A DNA stretch of 60,548 nucleotides, taken from assembly GCA_021822115.1 (NCBI GenBank), contig JAJZSA010000007.1:1-60548 (forward strand). The letters are read 5' to 3'. Made by a program: the position numbers and the translations under genes. Origin of the DNA: Pseudomonadota bacterium (lineage in GTDB: Bacteria; Pseudomonadota; Gammaproteobacteria; Burkholderiales; Gallionellaceae). The notes under the pieces are model-generated. The model searched no databases, was not told the origin of the DNA, and saw nothing but the letters and a program-made list of their open reading frames with translations. This document shows positions 1 through 8,692 of the stretch, piece by piece. The first letter of the stretch is position 1; each line of letters opens with the position of its first letter.

Positions 1-59
1 TGGATCAGATTGCCGGCGCGACGCGCGGCCTTCACCGCGATGTTGAGCATGGGGTGCAT
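1..59 (-). CDS. suhB: Inositol monophosphatase family protein SuhB, N-terminal end only
   Basis: The reverse strand from 59 downward reads MHPMLNIAVKAARRAGNLI, the characteristic start of SuhB (inositol-1-monophosphatase, also a NusA-associated rRNA antitermination factor in E. coli). Only 19 complete codons lie inside the window; the gene runs off the left edge. It is divergent from trmJ, the same arrangement as suhB/trmJ ahead of the isc operon in E. coli, which supports the call. The interval 60-216 between the two starts should hold both promoters, but I see no convincing hexamers. Confidence 0.85.
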   Translation of the reverse strand, partial: MHPMLNIAVKAARRAGNLI

Positions 60-216
60 ATGTCGAAGAACCTTTTAATGAGCACGAAACCTTGAATCTG
101 TCTGCTGCACGGTTATTCAAGGTCTCAAAAATGAAATAACCGGCGCGCATTTTAAATTGAATCGGCCAATCCTCAAAGGCGCTCCGCGCCGGTCGCACAA
201 CTAAGGTCTGAATCCC

Positions 217-966
217 ATGCTAAATAACCTCCGTGTGGTGATGAGCCATACCACCCATCCCGGCAACATCGGCGCGGCGGCGCGCGCGATGAAGGTGATG
301 GGCCTGCGTCATCTTTATCTGGTGAACCCGAAGCACTTCCCCGATGCCCAGGCCAGCGCCATGGCGGCCGGCGCGGACGATATCCTGGACAATGCCGTGG
401 TGTGCACCTCCATCGACGAGGCTTTGCGCGATGTGGTGTTCACCGTGGCGATGACGGCGCGCCTGCGCGACATCTCCATCGAGGTGCAGACACCGCGCGT
501 CGCCATGCCGCAGGTGTTGCAGATGGCGCAGGCCGGCCCGGTGGCGTTGCTGTTCGGTACCGAGATGTCCGGCCTGAGCAACGAGGAGATGGGGCGTGCG
601 CAATTGGGCGTGAACATCCCCACCAACCCGGACTTCTCTTCCTTGAACGTGGCGGCCGCGGTGCAGGTGATGGCCTATGAGGCGAACGTGGCGGCCGCGG
701 CGTTCCAGCCGGCATTGCCGGAGTCGGTGCCGGCCAGCCACGAGCGGCTGGAAGGTTTCTATGCGCATCTGGAGCGCACCTTGCACGAGATCGGCTTCTT
801 CACTTCGCACAATCCCGAGCGCCTGATGCAGCGTCTGCGCCGTCTGTATGCGCGGGCCAGGCCGGAAGCCGAAGAGCTCAACCTGTTGCGCGGTATCCTG
901 AGCGTCACGACCGGTTACAATGCCGCCCTCAGGAAGCGTTACCAGGAAGAACATCCCGATGTTTAA
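217..966 (+). CDS. trmJ: tRNA (cytidine/uridine-2'-O-)-methyltransferase TrmJ
   Basis: SAM-dependent SPOUT-family enzyme that 2'-O-methylates position 32 of certain tRNAs, acting in the cytoplasm. The 249-residue product matches the family in length. The N-terminal motif [13 protein letters not shown] (about residues 14-26) and the trefoil-knot SAM-binding segments LFGTEMSGL (112-120) and [13 protein letters not shown] (134-146) are intact. It is divergent from suhB and its last codons overlap the cysE start (ATG 959, stop 964-966), so trmJ and cysE are probably translationally coupled. In E. coli trmJ lies directly upstream of iscR; here cysE is inserted between them. Confidence 0.95.
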   Translation: MLNNLRVVMSHTTHPGNIGAAARAMKVMGLRHLYLVNPKHFPDAQASAMAAGADDILDNAVVCTSIDEALRDVVFTVAMTARLRDISIEVQTPRVAMPQVLQMAQAGPVALLFGTEMSGLSNEEMGRAQLGVNIPTNPDFSSLNVAAAVQVMAYEANVAAAAFQPALPESVPASHERLEGFYAHLERTLHEIGFFTSHNPERLMQRLRRLYARARPEAEELNLLRGILSVTTGYNAALRKRYQEEHPDV

Positions 967-1687
967 GAATATCCGCGCAGACGTCGCCAGCGTATTCGCC
1001 CGCGACCCGGCAGCCCGCACCACCTTCGAGGTGCTGACCTGCTATCCCGGGCTGCATGCGCGCATCCTGCATCGTCTCGCGAACACCTTGTGGCATGCCG
1101 GTCTCAAATGGCTGGCGCGCTTCATCTCGCATTTCGCGCGCTGGCTGACCGGCATCGAGATCCATCCCGGCGCCACCATCGGCCGCCGCTTCTTCATCGA
1201 CCATGGCATGGGCGTGGTGATCGGCGAGACCGCCGAGATCGGCGATGATGTGACGCTGTATCACGGTGTCACGCTGGGCGGCACCTCGTGGAAGGAAGGC
1301 AAGCGCCATCCCACGCTGGGCAACGGCGTGGTGGTGGGCGCGGGCGCCAAGATCCTCGGTCCCATCCATATCGGCGACAGCGCCAAGATCGGCTCCAACG
1401 CGGTGGTGGTGAAGGACGTGCCAGCCGGTGCCACCGCCGCCGGCATCCCTGCGCGCATCCTGGACGAGGCCCGCAAGAACACCGGTTTCAACGCCTACGG
1501 CTTGAGTACCGATCAGAACGATCCGGTCGCCAAAGCCTTGCACGGCCTGATCGGCCATAGCGTCACGGTCGACCAGCGCATCGAGCGCATCCTGCAACAG
1601 TTGGAGAAGATGGGTGTGCGTCTGGAAGACGAGCAAGCCACCGCCGACAAGTTCGATCCGAACTACCTGAACAAGATAGTTGATTAA
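959..1687 (+). CDS. cysE: Serine O-acetyltransferase CysE
   Basis: Makes O-acetylserine from serine and acetyl-CoA, the committed step of cysteine synthesis. The start chosen is ATG 959 (MFKNIRADV); an upstream in-frame ATG at 920 would lie deeper inside trmJ. The 242-residue protein has the short N-terminal helical region of the EpsC-type enzyme, then the left-handed beta-helix with hexapeptide repeats ([23 protein letters not shown] region, residues 68-90, and further turns to about 160). Placement just upstream of iscS makes sense, since IscS consumes cysteine as its sulfur source. The stop codon lies inside the iscR promoter/operator. Confidence 0.95.
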   Translation: MFKNIRADVASVFARDPAARTTFEVLTCYPGLHARILHRLANTLWHAGLKWLARFISHFARWLTGIEIHPGATIGRRFFIDHGMGVVIGETAEIGDDVTLYHGVTLGGTSWKEGKRHPTLGNGVVVGAGAKILGPIHIGDSAKIGSNAVVVKDVPAGATAAGIPARILDEARKNTGFNAYGLSTDQNDPVAKALHGLIGHSVTVDQRIERILQQLEKMGVRLEDEQATADKFDPNYLNKIVD

Positions 1688-1708
1688 AACTATCGGGTAT
1701 CCTATGAT
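1676..1708 (+). promoter_or_regulatory. iscR promoter with overlapping type 1 IscR-binding site
   Basis: A -35 box TTGATT (1680-1685) and a -10 box TATGAT (1703-1708) are separated by exactly 17 bases. A 25-base match to the type 1 IscR site (consensus ATASYYGACTRWWWYAGTCRRSTAT) covers 1676-1700, beginning ATAGTTGATTA and ending CTATCGGGTAT, with about 22 of 25 positions agreeing by eye. Holo-IscR bound here would occlude the -35 and spacer, giving the known feedback repression of the isc operon. The site overlaps the end of cysE. Confidence 0.8.
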
Positions 1709-1784
1709 TCTTCACAGGACCATCGGCTCTGGCGCAAGAGACGATGGGAATCGTTCGATCTGTATCAAATGAGGAGGGGGAAGA

Positions 1785-2246
1785 ATGCGCCTGACAACTA
1801 AGGGACGTTTCGCCGTGACGGCGATGGTGGATCTGACGCAACGCGGGGGTAAAGGTCCGGTGACGCTGGCGGCGATCAGTGAGCGGCAGCAGATCTCGCT
1901 GTCGTATCTGGAGCAACTGTTCGCCAAGCTGCGCAAGAACAACGTGGTGGCCAGCGTGCGCGGTCCTGGCGGTGGCTATTGCCTGGCCCGTCCGGCGAGC
2001 AAGATCAGCATCGCCGATATCGTGGTGGCCGTGGACGAACCGCTGGATGCCACCAACTGTGACCGTCAAGGCAACTGCAAAGACGGTCAGCCGTGTTCCA
2101 CGCACGATCTGTGGTTCGGCCTGAGCGAGCGCATCTATGAATACCTGCAACAAGTGAATCTGCAACAGCTCGCCGATGGCGAACTGGGACGCAAGGAAGG
2201 GGCGCCCGCACCGGTGCATGTGACACGCAGCGTGGCACAGGCTTGA
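1785..2246 (+). CDS. iscR: Fe-S cluster-sensing transcriptional regulator IscR
   Basis: Rrf2-family winged-helix regulator that represses the isc operon when it carries a [2Fe-2S] cluster. The N-terminal helix-turn-helix ([17 protein letters not shown] onward, [12 protein letters not shown] wing at 59-70) is followed by cluster ligands C92, C98, C104 and H107, the same positions as in E. coli IscR. 153 residues, close to the family norm. A good ribosome site (GAGGAGGGG) lies just upstream of ATG 1785. First gene of the isc operon. Confidence 0.97.
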   Translation: MRLTTKGRFAVTAMVDLTQRGGKGPVTLAAISERQQISLSYLEQLFAKLRKNNVVASVRGPGGGYCLARPASKISIADIVVAVDEPLDATNCDRQGNCKDGQPCSTHDLWFGLSERIYEYLQQVNLQQLADGELGRKEGAPAPVHVTRSVAQA

Positions 2247-2268
2247 GTTCAACAGGAACAGAGAGGTA

Positions 2269-3486
2269 ATGACTTCGATGCATCTGCCCATCTATATGGA
2301 TTATTCCGCGACCACGCCGGTAGACCCGCGCGTGGCCGAGGCGATGATCCCCTATCTGACGGAGAAGTTCGGCAACCCCGCTTCGCGTTCCCATGCCTTC
2401 GGCTGGGAGGCGGAAGAGGCGGTGGAGAACGCGCGCGCGCAGGTGGCGGCCCTGGTCAATTGCGATCCCAAAGAGATCGTATGGACCTCGGGCGCGACCG
2501 AGTCCAACAACCTGGCACTCAAAGGCGCGGCGCATTTCTATCAGGACAAGGGCAAGCACATCGTGACCGTGATGACCGAGCACAAGGCCGTGCTCGACAC
2601 CGTGCGCGAACTCGAACGCCAGGGCTTCTCGGCCACCTATCTGAACCCGGAAGCCAACGGCCTGCTCGACCTGGACAAGGTCAAGGATGCCTTGCGCAAG
2701 GACACGGTGATCGTGTCGGTGATGCTGGTCAACAACGAGATCGGCGTGATCCAGGACATCGCCGCCATCGGCGAGATGTGCCGCGAGCGCGGCATCCTGT
2801 TGCACGTCGATGCGGCACAGGCCACCGGCAAGGTGGAGATCGACCTGCAACAGCTGAAGGTCGACCTGATGAGCTTCTCCGCCCACAAGACCTATGGTCC
2901 CAAGGGCATCGGCGCGTTGTACGTGCGGCGCAAGCCGCGTGTGCGTCTGGAAGCGCAGATGCATGGCGGCGGTCACGAGCGCGGCTTCCGTTCCGGCACG
3001 CTGGCCACGCACCAGATCGTCGGCATGGGCGAAGCGTTCCGCATCGCCAAGGAAGAGATGGTCGCCGAGAACGCACGCATCCGCATGCTGCGCGACCGTC
3101 TGTGGGCGGGGCTGTCCAGCATGGAAGAGGTGTTCCTCAATGGCGACCTGCAACAGCGCGTGCCGCACAACCTGAACGTCAGCTTCAACTTCGTCGAAGG
3201 AGAATCGCTGATCATGGCGGTGAAGGACATCGCGGTCTCCAGCGGTTCGGCCTGTACCTCGGCCAGCCTGGAACCATCCTACGTGCTGCGCGCTTTGGGG
3301 CGTAGCGACGAACTGGCACACAGCTCCATCCGTTTCACCGTCGGCCGTTTCACCACCATCGAAGAAATCGATTACGCGGTGAAGCTGTTGCAGGAGAAGA
3401 TCGGCAAGCTGCGCGAACTCTCCCCCTTATGGGAGATGTACAAGGACGGCGTCGACCTGAATACTATCGAGTGGGCCGCGCACTAA
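2269..3486 (+). CDS. iscS: Cysteine desulfurase IscS
   Basis: PLP enzyme that removes sulfur from cysteine and passes it as a persulfide to IscU and other acceptors. The PLP lysine is K207 in [10 protein letters not shown], the catalytic cysteine is C329 in [21 protein letters not shown], and substrate-binding histidines are in place. At 405 residues it is one longer than the E. coli protein. The ATG at 2269 ([19 protein letters not shown]) has AGAGAGG upstream; the ATG at 2278 would also give a full domain. It lies 22 bases after iscR. Confidence 0.97.
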   Translation: MTSMHLPIYMDYSATTPVDPRVAEAMIPYLTEKFGNPASRSHAFGWEAEEAVENARAQVAALVNCDPKEIVWTSGATESNNLALKGAAHFYQDKGKHIVTVMTEHKAVLDTVRELERQGFSATYLNPEANGLLDLDKVKDALRKDTVIVSVMLVNNEIGVIQDIAAIGEMCRERGILLHVDAAQATGKVEIDLQQLKVDLMSFSAHKTYGPKGIGALYVRRKPRVRLEAQMHGGGHERGFRSGTLATHQIVGMGEAFRIAKEEMVAENARIRMLRDRLWAGLSSMEEVFLNGDLQQRVPHNLNVSFNFVEGESLIMAVKDIAVSSGSACTSASLEPSYVLRALGRSDELAHSSIRFTVGRFTTIEEIDYAVKLLQEKIGKLRELSPLWEMYKDGVDLNTIEWAAH

Positions 3487-3496
3487 GGAGGACATC

Positions 3497-3913
3497 ATGG
3501 CATACAGCGAAAAAGTACTGGATCACTACGAGAATCCGCGCAACGTCGGTTCCATGAACAAGGACGACGACATGGTCGGCACCGGCATGGTCGGCGCACC
3601 GGCCTGCGGTGATGTGATGAAGTTGCAGATCAAGGTGGGCAAGGACGGCGTGATCGAAGATGCCAAGTTCAAGACCTACGGTTGCGGTTCGGCCATCGCG
3701 TCGAGCTCGCTGGTCACCGAATGGGTGAAGGGCAAGACCATCGATCAGGCATTGGCGATCAAGAACACGCAGATCGCCGAAGAGCTGGCACTGCCGCCGG
3801 TGAAGATCCACTGTTCCATCCTGGCCGAAGACGCCATCAAGGCCGCCGTGGCGGATTACAAGTCCAAGCACGGCGATACCGTGGAAGCCGCTGCCTGCAA
3901 CGCCAACAAGTAA
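3497..3913 (+). CDS. iscU: Fe-S cluster scaffold protein IscU
   Basis: Scaffold on which IscS, IscX and ferredoxin build a [2Fe-2S] cluster. Ligands C37, D39, C63, H105 and C106 are all present, and the HscA-recognition motif LPPVK is at 99-103. The 138-residue length is about ten more than E. coli IscU because of a C-terminal tail ([15 protein letters not shown]) carrying an extra cysteine. AAGGAGG sits ahead of the ATG, 10 bases after iscS. Confidence 0.97.
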   Translation: MAYSEKVLDHYENPRNVGSMNKDDDMVGTGMVGAPACGDVMKLQIKVGKDGVIEDAKFKTYGCGSAIASSSLVTEWVKGKTIDQALAIKNTQIAEELALPPVKIHCSILAEDAIKAAVADYKSKHGDTVEAAACNANK

Positions 3914-3924
3914 GGAGCCCGACG

Positions 3925-4248
3925 ATGAGCATCTCGCTGACCGAGACCGCCGCCAAACATGTGCAGAACTTCCTGAGCAAGCGCGGCAAGGGCGTCGGGC
4001 TGCGTATCGGCGTGCGTACCAGCGGTTGCTCCGGCATGGCTTACAAGCTGGAGTTCGCGGATGCGGTGGGCGACGGTGACCTGCAATTCGCCAGCCACGG
4101 CATCACCTTGCTGGTCGATCCGCAGAGCCTGCCTTACATCGACGGCATGGAGCTGGATTACACGCGCGAGGGCTTGAACGAAGGCTTCAAGTTCAACAAC
4201 CCGAACGTGAAGGACACTTGTGGCTGCGGAGAAAGCTTTAAAGTGTGA
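3925..4248 (+). CDS. iscA: A-type Fe-S carrier protein IscA
   Basis: Carrier that receives clusters from IscU/HscBA and delivers them, especially for [4Fe-4S] proteins. The three conserved cysteines are C35 (TSGCSGMAY) and C99/C101 (DTCGCGESF near the C-terminus). 107 residues, exactly the usual size. The start is ATG 3925 after AAGGAG; an earlier frame-compatible ATG inside iscU would add a low-quality extension. Its TGA overlaps the hscB ATG. Confidence 0.97.
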   Translation: MSISLTETAAKHVQNFLSKRGKGVGLRIGVRTSGCSGMAYKLEFADAVGDGDLQFASHGITLLVDPQSLPYIDGMELDYTREGLNEGFKFNNPNVKDTCGCGESFKV

Positions 4249-4790
4249 TGAGCGCGCCGGCTATCGATCTCCAGCAAGACTTCTTCACCCTGTTCGACCT
4301 TCCCCGCCGCTTCAAGCTCGATAACGACGCGCTGGATCAGCGCTATCGCGCGCTGCAATCGCAGGTCCATCCCGACAAATCCGCCCATCTCTCGGATGCC
4401 GAGCAGCGACTGTTCATGCAATGCTCCACGCGCGTCAACGAGGGTTACCAGACCCTGCGCGATCCGCTCAAGCGCGGGCGTTACCTGTTGTCGCTGCACG
4501 GCGTCGATACGCAGGAAGAGAACAACACGGCGATGCCGATCGACTTCCTGATGCAGCAGATGGAGTTGCGCGAAGCCTTGCAGGAAGCCGTGGATAACCG
4601 CGACCTGGATACGCTGGACGAACTGGCGGATGCCACGCGCGACGAGACGCGCCTGCTGCAACAAGAACTGGCCGAGCAGCTCGACTTCAAGCAAGCGTTC
4701 GTCGAAGCGGCCGGCACTGTGCGAAAATTGCGCTTCCTTGAAAAACTGGCGGAAGAGATCGCTGACGCCTACGACGAGCTGGACCCCTAG
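4248..4790 (+). CDS. hscB: Fe-S assembly J-type co-chaperone HscB
   Basis: J-domain protein that brings IscU to HscA and stimulates its ATPase. The J domain occupies the first ~75 residues with the HPD motif at 41-43 (QVHPDKSAHL), and a C-terminal helical domain binds IscU. The chosen start is ATG 4248, overlapping the iscA stop as ATGA; a GTG at 4245 is the only longer alternative. 180 residues versus 171 in E. coli. Confidence 0.95.
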   Translation: MSAPAIDLQQDFFTLFDLPRRFKLDNDALDQRYRALQSQVHPDKSAHLSDAEQRLFMQCSTRVNEGYQTLRDPLKRGRYLLSLHGVDTQEENNTAMPIDFLMQQMELREALQEAVDNRDLDTLDELADATRDETRLLQQELAEQLDFKQAFVEAAGTVRKLRFLEKLAEEIADAYDELDP

Positions 4791-4793
4791 AAC

Positions 4794-6656
4794 ATGGCAC
4801 TGCTGCAAATCTCCGAACCGGGTCTTTCCGCTGCACCGCATCAGCATCGCCTCGCGGTGGGGATCGACCTGGGCACCACCAACTCGCTGGTCGCCACCGT
4901 GCGCAACGGTATCAGCGTCGTGTTGAACGACGAGGAGGGCGCGGCACTGCTGCCTTCCGTGGTGCGCTACACGGCGCAAGGTGTGACCGAGGTCGGCTAT
5001 GCCGCGCAGGCCCGGCAGAGCGAAGACCCGCAGAACACCATCGTCTCCGTCAAGCGCTTCATGGGGCGCGGCCTCAAGGACGTGGGCGAGGTGATCGACC
5101 TGCCTTACCGTTTCGTGGATACCCCCGGCATGGTGCAACTGCGCACCGTGGCCGGCGTGAAGAGCCCGGTGGAAGTCTCTGCCGAGATATTGAAGGTGCT
5201 GCGCGACCGCGCCGAGCGTTCGCTGGGCGGTGAGCTGGTCGGCGCGGTCATCACCGTGCCGGCCTACTTCGACGATGCGCAGCGTCAGGCCACCAAGGAC
5301 GCGGCCAAACTGGCCGGCCTCAACGTGCTGCGCCTGCTCAACGAGCCGACGGCGGCCGCCATCGCCTACGGGCTGGATAACGCCGCCGAAGGCGTGTATG
5401 CCGTGTACGACCTGGGCGGCGGCACCTTCGACATCTCCATCCTGCGTCTGTCCAAGGGCGTGTTCGAAGTGCTGGCCACCAACGGCGATTCCGCGCTGGG
5501 CGGCGACGATTTCGACCAGCGCATCTACTGTTGGATACTGGAGCAGGCCGGCCTGTCGCAGCTCAACCCCAACGACACGCGCCTGTTGCTCACCCACGCA
5601 CGCGCCGCCAAGGAACAACTCACCGACATGCCCGAAGCGCGCATCACCGCCGTGCTCGGCAGCGGCGAGCTGGTGGATGTCACGCTCACGCGCGAACACT
5701 TCTACGAGATCACCAAGAACCTGCTGGCGCGCACCATGCAGCCCACGCGCAAGGCGCTGCGCGATGCCGGTCTCGGTGCCGACGAAGTGAAGGGCGTGGT
5801 GATGGTGGGCGGTTCCACGCGCATGCCGCAGGTGCAGCGCGCGGTGGCCGAGTTCTTCAAGCAGACGCCGCTGACCAACCTCGACCCGGACAAGGTGGTC
5901 GCGCTGGGCGCGGCCATCCAGGCCAACGTGCTGGCCGGCAACCGTGGCGGCGACGAGTGGTTGCTGCTGGACGTGATCCCGCTCTCGCTGGGGCTGGAGA
6001 CCATGGGCGGTCTCACCGAGAAGGTGATCCCGCGCAACAGCACCATCCCCACCGCACGCGCGCAGGAATTCACCACCTACAAGGACGGCCAGACCGCGAT
6101 GAGCATCCACGTGGTGCAGGGCGAGCGCGAACTGGTGAGCGACTGCCGTTCGCTGGCGCGTTTCGAACTGCGCGGCATCCCGCCCATGGTGGCCGGTGCC
6201 GCGCGCATCCGCGTCACCTTCCAGGTGGATGCCGATGGCCTGCTCAGCGTGTCCGCGCGCGAGATGAGCAGCGGCATCGAATCGCACATCACGGTGAAAC
6301 CTTCCTACGGTCTGTCCGACGAAGAGATCACCCAGATGCTCAAGGATTCCGCCCAGTTCGCGCGCGACGACATGAGCGCACGCGCCCTGCGCGAACAGCA
6401 GGTCGAAGCCCGTCAGCTGCTGGAAGCGGTGGAGGCCGCGCTGCAAGAGGATGGCGCTTTGCTCGATTCCAATGGTATGGCCGCCATCCGCGCCAGCATG
6501 GAAGGCGTGCGCTTCCTGCTGGAAGGCGCCGACCAGCAAGCCCTGAAACGCGCCGTCGAAGCGCTGAACCAATCGACCACTGCCTTCGCCCAGATGCGCA
6601 TGGACAAGAGCGTGGCCAGCGCCCTCAAGGGCCACAAACTTTCGGAGCTGGAATGA
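4794..6656 (+). CDS. hscA: Fe-S assembly Hsp70 chaperone HscA
   Basis: Specialised DnaK-like chaperone that uses ATP to release clusters from IscU. The ATPase domain starts with [12 protein letters not shown] (23-34) and includes [12 protein letters not shown] and [10 protein letters not shown]; a substrate-binding domain and helical lid follow. 620 residues against 616 in E. coli. A long reverse frame across the gene is a composition shadow. It begins 3 bases after hscB and its stop overlaps the fdx start (ATGA at 6653). Confidence 0.97.
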   Translation: MALLQISEPGLSAAPHQHRLAVGIDLGTTNSLVATVRNGISVVLNDEEGAALLPSVVRYTAQGVTEVGYAAQARQSEDPQNTIVSVKRFMGRGLKDVGEVIDLPYRFVDTPGMVQLRTVAGVKSPVEVSAEILKVLRDRAERSLGGELVGAVITVPAYFDDAQRQATKDAAKLAGLNVLRLLNEPTAAAIAYGLDNAAEGVYAVYDLGGGTFDISILRLSKGVFEVLATNGDSALGGDDFDQRIYCWILEQAGLSQLNPNDTRLLLTHARAAKEQLTDMPEARITAVLGSGELVDVTLTREHFYEITKNLLARTMQPTRKALRDAGLGADEVKGVVMVGGSTRMPQVQRAVAEFFKQTPLTNLDPDKVVALGAAIQANVLAGNRGGDEWLLLDVIPLSLGLETMGGLTEKVIPRNSTIPTARAQEFTTYKDGQTAMSIHVVQGERELVSDCRSLARFELRGIPPMVAGAARIRVTFQVDADGLLSVSAREMSSGIESHITVKPSYGLSDEEITQMLKDSAQFARDDMSARALREQQVEARQLLEAVEAALQEDGALLDSNGMAAIRASMEGVRFLLEGADQQALKRAVEALNQSTTAFAQMRMDKSVASALKGHKLSELE

Positions 6657-6997
6657 CACAGATCATCGTCTTGCCGCATGAGGAACTGTGCCCCAAGGGC
6701 GCACTGTTCGAAGCCGCGCCCGGCACCTCCATCTGCGATGCCTTGCTGGAGAACGGTGTCGAGATTGAGCACGCCTGCGAGAAATCCTGCGCCTGTACCA
6801 CCTGCCACGTCATCGTGCGCGAAGGCTTCGACAGCCTGGAAGAAGCCACGGAACTGGAAGAGGATATGCTGGACAAAGCCTGGGGCCTGGAAGGCAACTC
6901 GCGCCTGAGCTGCCAGGCCATCGTGGCCGATGCACCGCTGGTGGTCGAGATCCCCAAGTACTCCATCAACATGGCGAAGGAAGGGCACGGCAAATGA
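6653..6997 (+). CDS. fdx: ISC-type [2Fe-2S] ferredoxin Fdx
   Basis: Adrenodoxin-like ferredoxin supplying electrons for cluster assembly. The cluster ligands are C42, C48, C51 and C87 ([12 protein letters not shown] and RLSCQ), with the additional conserved C46. 114 residues, typical length. ATG 6653 overlaps the hscA stop by four bases. A 123-base inverted-repeat element separates it from iscX. Confidence 0.96.
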   Translation: MTQIIVLPHEELCPKGALFEAAPGTSICDALLENGVEIEHACEKSCACTTCHVIVREGFDSLEEATELEEDMLDKAWGLEGNSRLSCQAIVADAPLVVEIPKYSINMAKEGHGK

Positions 6998-7004
6998 ACA
7001 TGCC

Positions 7005-7127
7005 GTCATTCCCGCGAAAGCGGGAATCCAGTGAAACAAGCAACGCGCGCAGCGGGCAAAACCTTGGGTTCGATCTGTTGCATCTGGATGATTTGGCAAG
7101 CTGGATTCCCGCTTTCGCGGGAATGAC
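7005..7127. repeat. REP-like paired palindrome element
   Basis: Two copies of a 27-base palindromic unit with core ATTCCCGCGAAAGCGGGAAT stand head to head at 7005-7031 and 7101-7127, separated by about 69 bases. The outermost bases (GTCATTCC...GGAATGAC) make the whole element an inverted repeat, like a BIME or a small MITE. Similar ATTCCC-N8-GGGAAT units are widespread in beta- and gammaproteobacteria (dRS3-like). It lies within the isc operon and could form mRNA stem-loops that lower or stabilise downstream expression. Confidence 0.85.
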
Positions 7128-7148
7128 AGATTCGGAGGAGTACATAGA

Positions 7149-7343
7149 ATGAAATGGACCGACGTACGCGACATCGCCATCGAACTGGCCGAGAAACACC
7201 CCGATGTCGACCCGCTCAAAGTGAACTTCGTCGACCTGCATAACTACGTGGTCGACCTCGACGGTTTCGAAGACGCCCACAACCGCGGCGGCGAAAAAGT
7301 GCTGGAAGCCATCCAGGCCGCCTGGATCGAAGAAGCCGAATAA
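7149..7343 (+). CDS. iscX: Fe-S assembly protein IscX
   Basis: Small acidic protein (64 residues) that binds IscS and iron and tunes cysteine desulfurase activity. The sequence MKWTDVRDIAIELAEKHPDV, the DPxKVNFVDLHNYV region and the WIEEAE C-terminus are diagnostic of the YfhJ/IscX family. GGAGG ends 9 bases before the ATG. It is the last gene of the isc operon, set off from fdx by the repeat element. Confidence 0.96.
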   Translation: MKWTDVRDIAIELAEKHPDVDPLKVNFVDLHNYVVDLDGFEDAHNRGGEKVLEAIQAAWIEEAE

Positions 7344-7355
7344 CCACCACCTTAA

Positions 7356-7381
7356 CCCCTCTCCCGCACGCGGGAGAGGGG
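7356..7381 (+). terminator. Strong hairpin after iscX (repeat-type, no U tract)
   Basis: CCCCTCTCCCGC and GCGGGAGAGGGG pair as a 12-base stem around a 2-base centre (effectively an 11-base stem with a 4-base loop). No run of T follows, so it may be a degenerate terminator or one of the CCCTCTCCC-type repeats; a related repeat sits inside baiN at about 10.7 kb. It separates the isc operon from dsbB. Confidence 0.55.
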
Positions 7382-7404
7382 CAGGGGAGAGGGCAGGAAT
7401 TCAG

Positions 7405-7920
7405 ATGAACAAGCTATTCGCAAGCATTAACAACACCTCACCGCGCTGGCTCTATCTCGCCGGCGCGCTGGTCGTCGCCCTCCTGTTCAGCGCCGCGCTC
7501 TACCTGCAATACGTGCTGCGCGAAGAACCCTGTCCGCTGTGCATGCTGCAACGCGTCGAGTTCATCGCCATCGGCGTGCTGTTCCTCATCGCTGCCGCGC
7601 ACAACGCCGGCCGCATCGGCCGCCGCATCTACTCCGGCCTGATCGTCCTGTTCACCCTCGGCGGCATCGCCACCGCCTCGCGCCACATCTGGCTGCAACA
7701 TCTGCCCAAAGACCAGGTACCCGCCTGCGGCCCCGGCCTCGACTACATGCTGCAGAACTTCCCCATGGCCGAAGTGTGGCAAGAGCTGATGCACGGCTCC
7801 GGCGAATGCGCGGAAAAAGGTTGGACCTTCCTCACCTTGAACATCCCCGAATGGTCGCTCATCTGGTACGTGCTGCTCGGTGCCTGGGCCATCTACATCG
7901 CCATGAAAAAAACCGCCTGA
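7405..7920 (+). CDS. dsbB: Disulfide bond formation protein DsbB
   Basis: Inner-membrane quinone reductase that reoxidises DsbA. Four predicted membrane segments flank two periplasmic loops; the redox pairs are C43/C46 (EPCPLCMLQR) and C108/C135 (VPACGPG and SGECAEKGW). 171 residues, normal length. The gene stands alone between two hairpins; dsbA is not in the window. Confidence 0.95.
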   Translation: MNKLFASINNTSPRWLYLAGALVVALLFSAALYLQYVLREEPCPLCMLQRVEFIAIGVLFLIAAAHNAGRIGRRIYSGLIVLFTLGGIATASRHIWLQHLPKDQVPACGPGLDYMLQNFPMAEVWQELMHGSGECAEKGWTFLTLNIPEWSLIWYVLLGAWAIYIAMKKTA

Positions 7921-7935
7921 AGGCGGTTCTCTTTG
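7911..7935 (+). terminator. Rho-independent-like terminator of dsbB
   Basis: AACCGCCT and AGGCGGTT form an 8-base stem across the dsbB stop codon, preceded by an A run and followed by CTCTTT. The layout is that of a short bidirectional-type terminator. Confidence 0.6.
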
Positions 7936-7982
7936 GTCCATGTGGCCTAGTACTTGTGGGTTTCCGTGCTACGCCCTTAAAT

Positions 7983-8069
7983 GCCTAACGTAGAGCTAAC
8001 GGGCGAGCCAAAGCGCAGCTTTGGCGAGTCCAGCGACCGAAGGGAGCGACGTTGAGCGCCATGTTAGGG
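7983..8069 (-). other. Integron-type attC recombination site
   Basis: Read on the minus strand, the site begins CCCTAAC (8063-8069) and ends GTTAGGC (7983-7989, a perfect GTTRRRY core site). Inside these, GCTCAAC (8051-8057) faces GTTAGC (about 7995-8000), complementary except for one extra base, which is the extrahelical asymmetry typical of attC. The centre carries a GCCAAAG/CTTTGGC hairpin. Total 87 bases. The stop codon of the adjacent gene lies in the inverse core site, as in gene cassettes. No integrase gene is present in the window. Confidence 0.7.
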
Positions 8070-8414
8070 GTTCTCTTTCTCGGGTATCTCAATAACCGCA
8101 ACATCCTTGGCACGTTCCAAAGCCTTGATGGTGTCGGAAACCGAAAGCCCTTCGGTGTGAATGATCGTGTTGTCTTTTGTGGTGATGATGACTTTGCGCT
8201 TGGCCTTCGAGTTAAGCCACGCAACCAGGACTGTTGCCAATGCCGCCCACGGAGCAGGGTCTTTCAACGTAGACAAAACATCAATAATCCACCCTGCAGC
8301 CATTGGCCCTTCGGCCAACTGGATACGGCGGCTGAACTCAATGCCGTTCGCCGACAATGCCTCTGTGAACGAGGCTGCACTGTCTTTAAACACATGAACA
8401 GGAATGGATGACAT
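8064..8414 (-). CDS. Hypothetical membrane-anchored protein, probable integron cassette gene
   Basis: 116 residues, no function recognised. An N-terminal alpha/beta-looking part (residues 1-50) is followed by one hydrophobic segment (APWAALATVLVAWL, about 54-67), then a basic stretch (NSKAKRKV) and a C-terminal beta-rich part (VIITTKDNTIIHTEGLSVSDTIKAL). The layout of hydrophobic helix, basic linker and small C-terminal domain recalls effector-associated constant components of conflict systems, but that is only a resemblance. The stop codon sits in the attC inverse core and there is no co-directional neighbour, so the gene is likely a cassette read from its own weak promoter. Confidence 0.6.
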   Translation of the reverse strand: MSSIPVHVFKDSAASFTEALSANGIEFSRRIQLAEGPMAAGWIIDVLSTLKDPAPWAALATVLVAWLNSKAKRKVIITTKDNTIIHTEGLSVSDTIKALERAKDVAVIEIPEKENP

Positions 8415-8540
8415 GACCTCTATCTCGCTTTTTGAGCCGTCGTGGCGACGGATTCTTGTGTGCGGAAACTTTTTGCAAATAGCTTTTCAGATGCTGTTGT
8501 TCGGCAAGGTGAGTTTCGAGCTTCGCAAGTCACCGGAAAC

Positions 8541-8547
8541 CCCTAAC
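8541..8547 (-). other. Probable upstream cassette boundary (core-site-like GTTAGGG)
   Basis: On the minus strand the heptamer GTTAGGG lies about 125 bases before the start of the 8064-8414 gene and would be the crossover core at its 5' end. No full attC can be folded around it, so it may be the insertion point rather than a second cassette site. A 12-base match to the attC edge, CCTAACATGGCG, occurs in the opposite orientation at 8646-8657. Confidence 0.4.
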
Positions 8548-8692
8548 GTAAAGTAGACGGCAAAAACGCCGTATAAGCTGGCTCAGATTGCTGCATATTC
8601 TGGTGATGCATTTTCCAACTCATTGAATCAACGAAGTGTCGGCATCCTAACATGGCGTGCATGCTGCTCAAACACGGCGCGCCTTGCGCCAT
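8543..8692 (-). pseudogene. Remnant start of ccdB toxin gene fused to unrelated sequence
   Basis: The ccdA stop overlaps an ATG as TGATG, the junction normally seen in ccdAB operons. The frame opens MAQ, the usual first residues of CcdB, but continues GAPCLSSMHAMLG with no CcdB similarity. It ends after 49 codons at a TAG inside the GTTAGGG core site. I read this as toxin loss by recombination just after codon 3. Confidence 0.45.

Noticed and set aside
4158..6659. Very long reverse-strand open frame (about 833 codons) opposite iscA, hscB and hscA
   Set aside because: High-GC coding sequence commonly leaves an open frame on the other strand. Its translation is His/Gln/Arg-rich with no family similarity, while the forward genes are unmistakable.
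8052..8411. Forward frame over the cassette gene
   Set aside because: The reverse frame has the better protein character, a ribosome site and a stop placed in attC; the forward translation lacks these.
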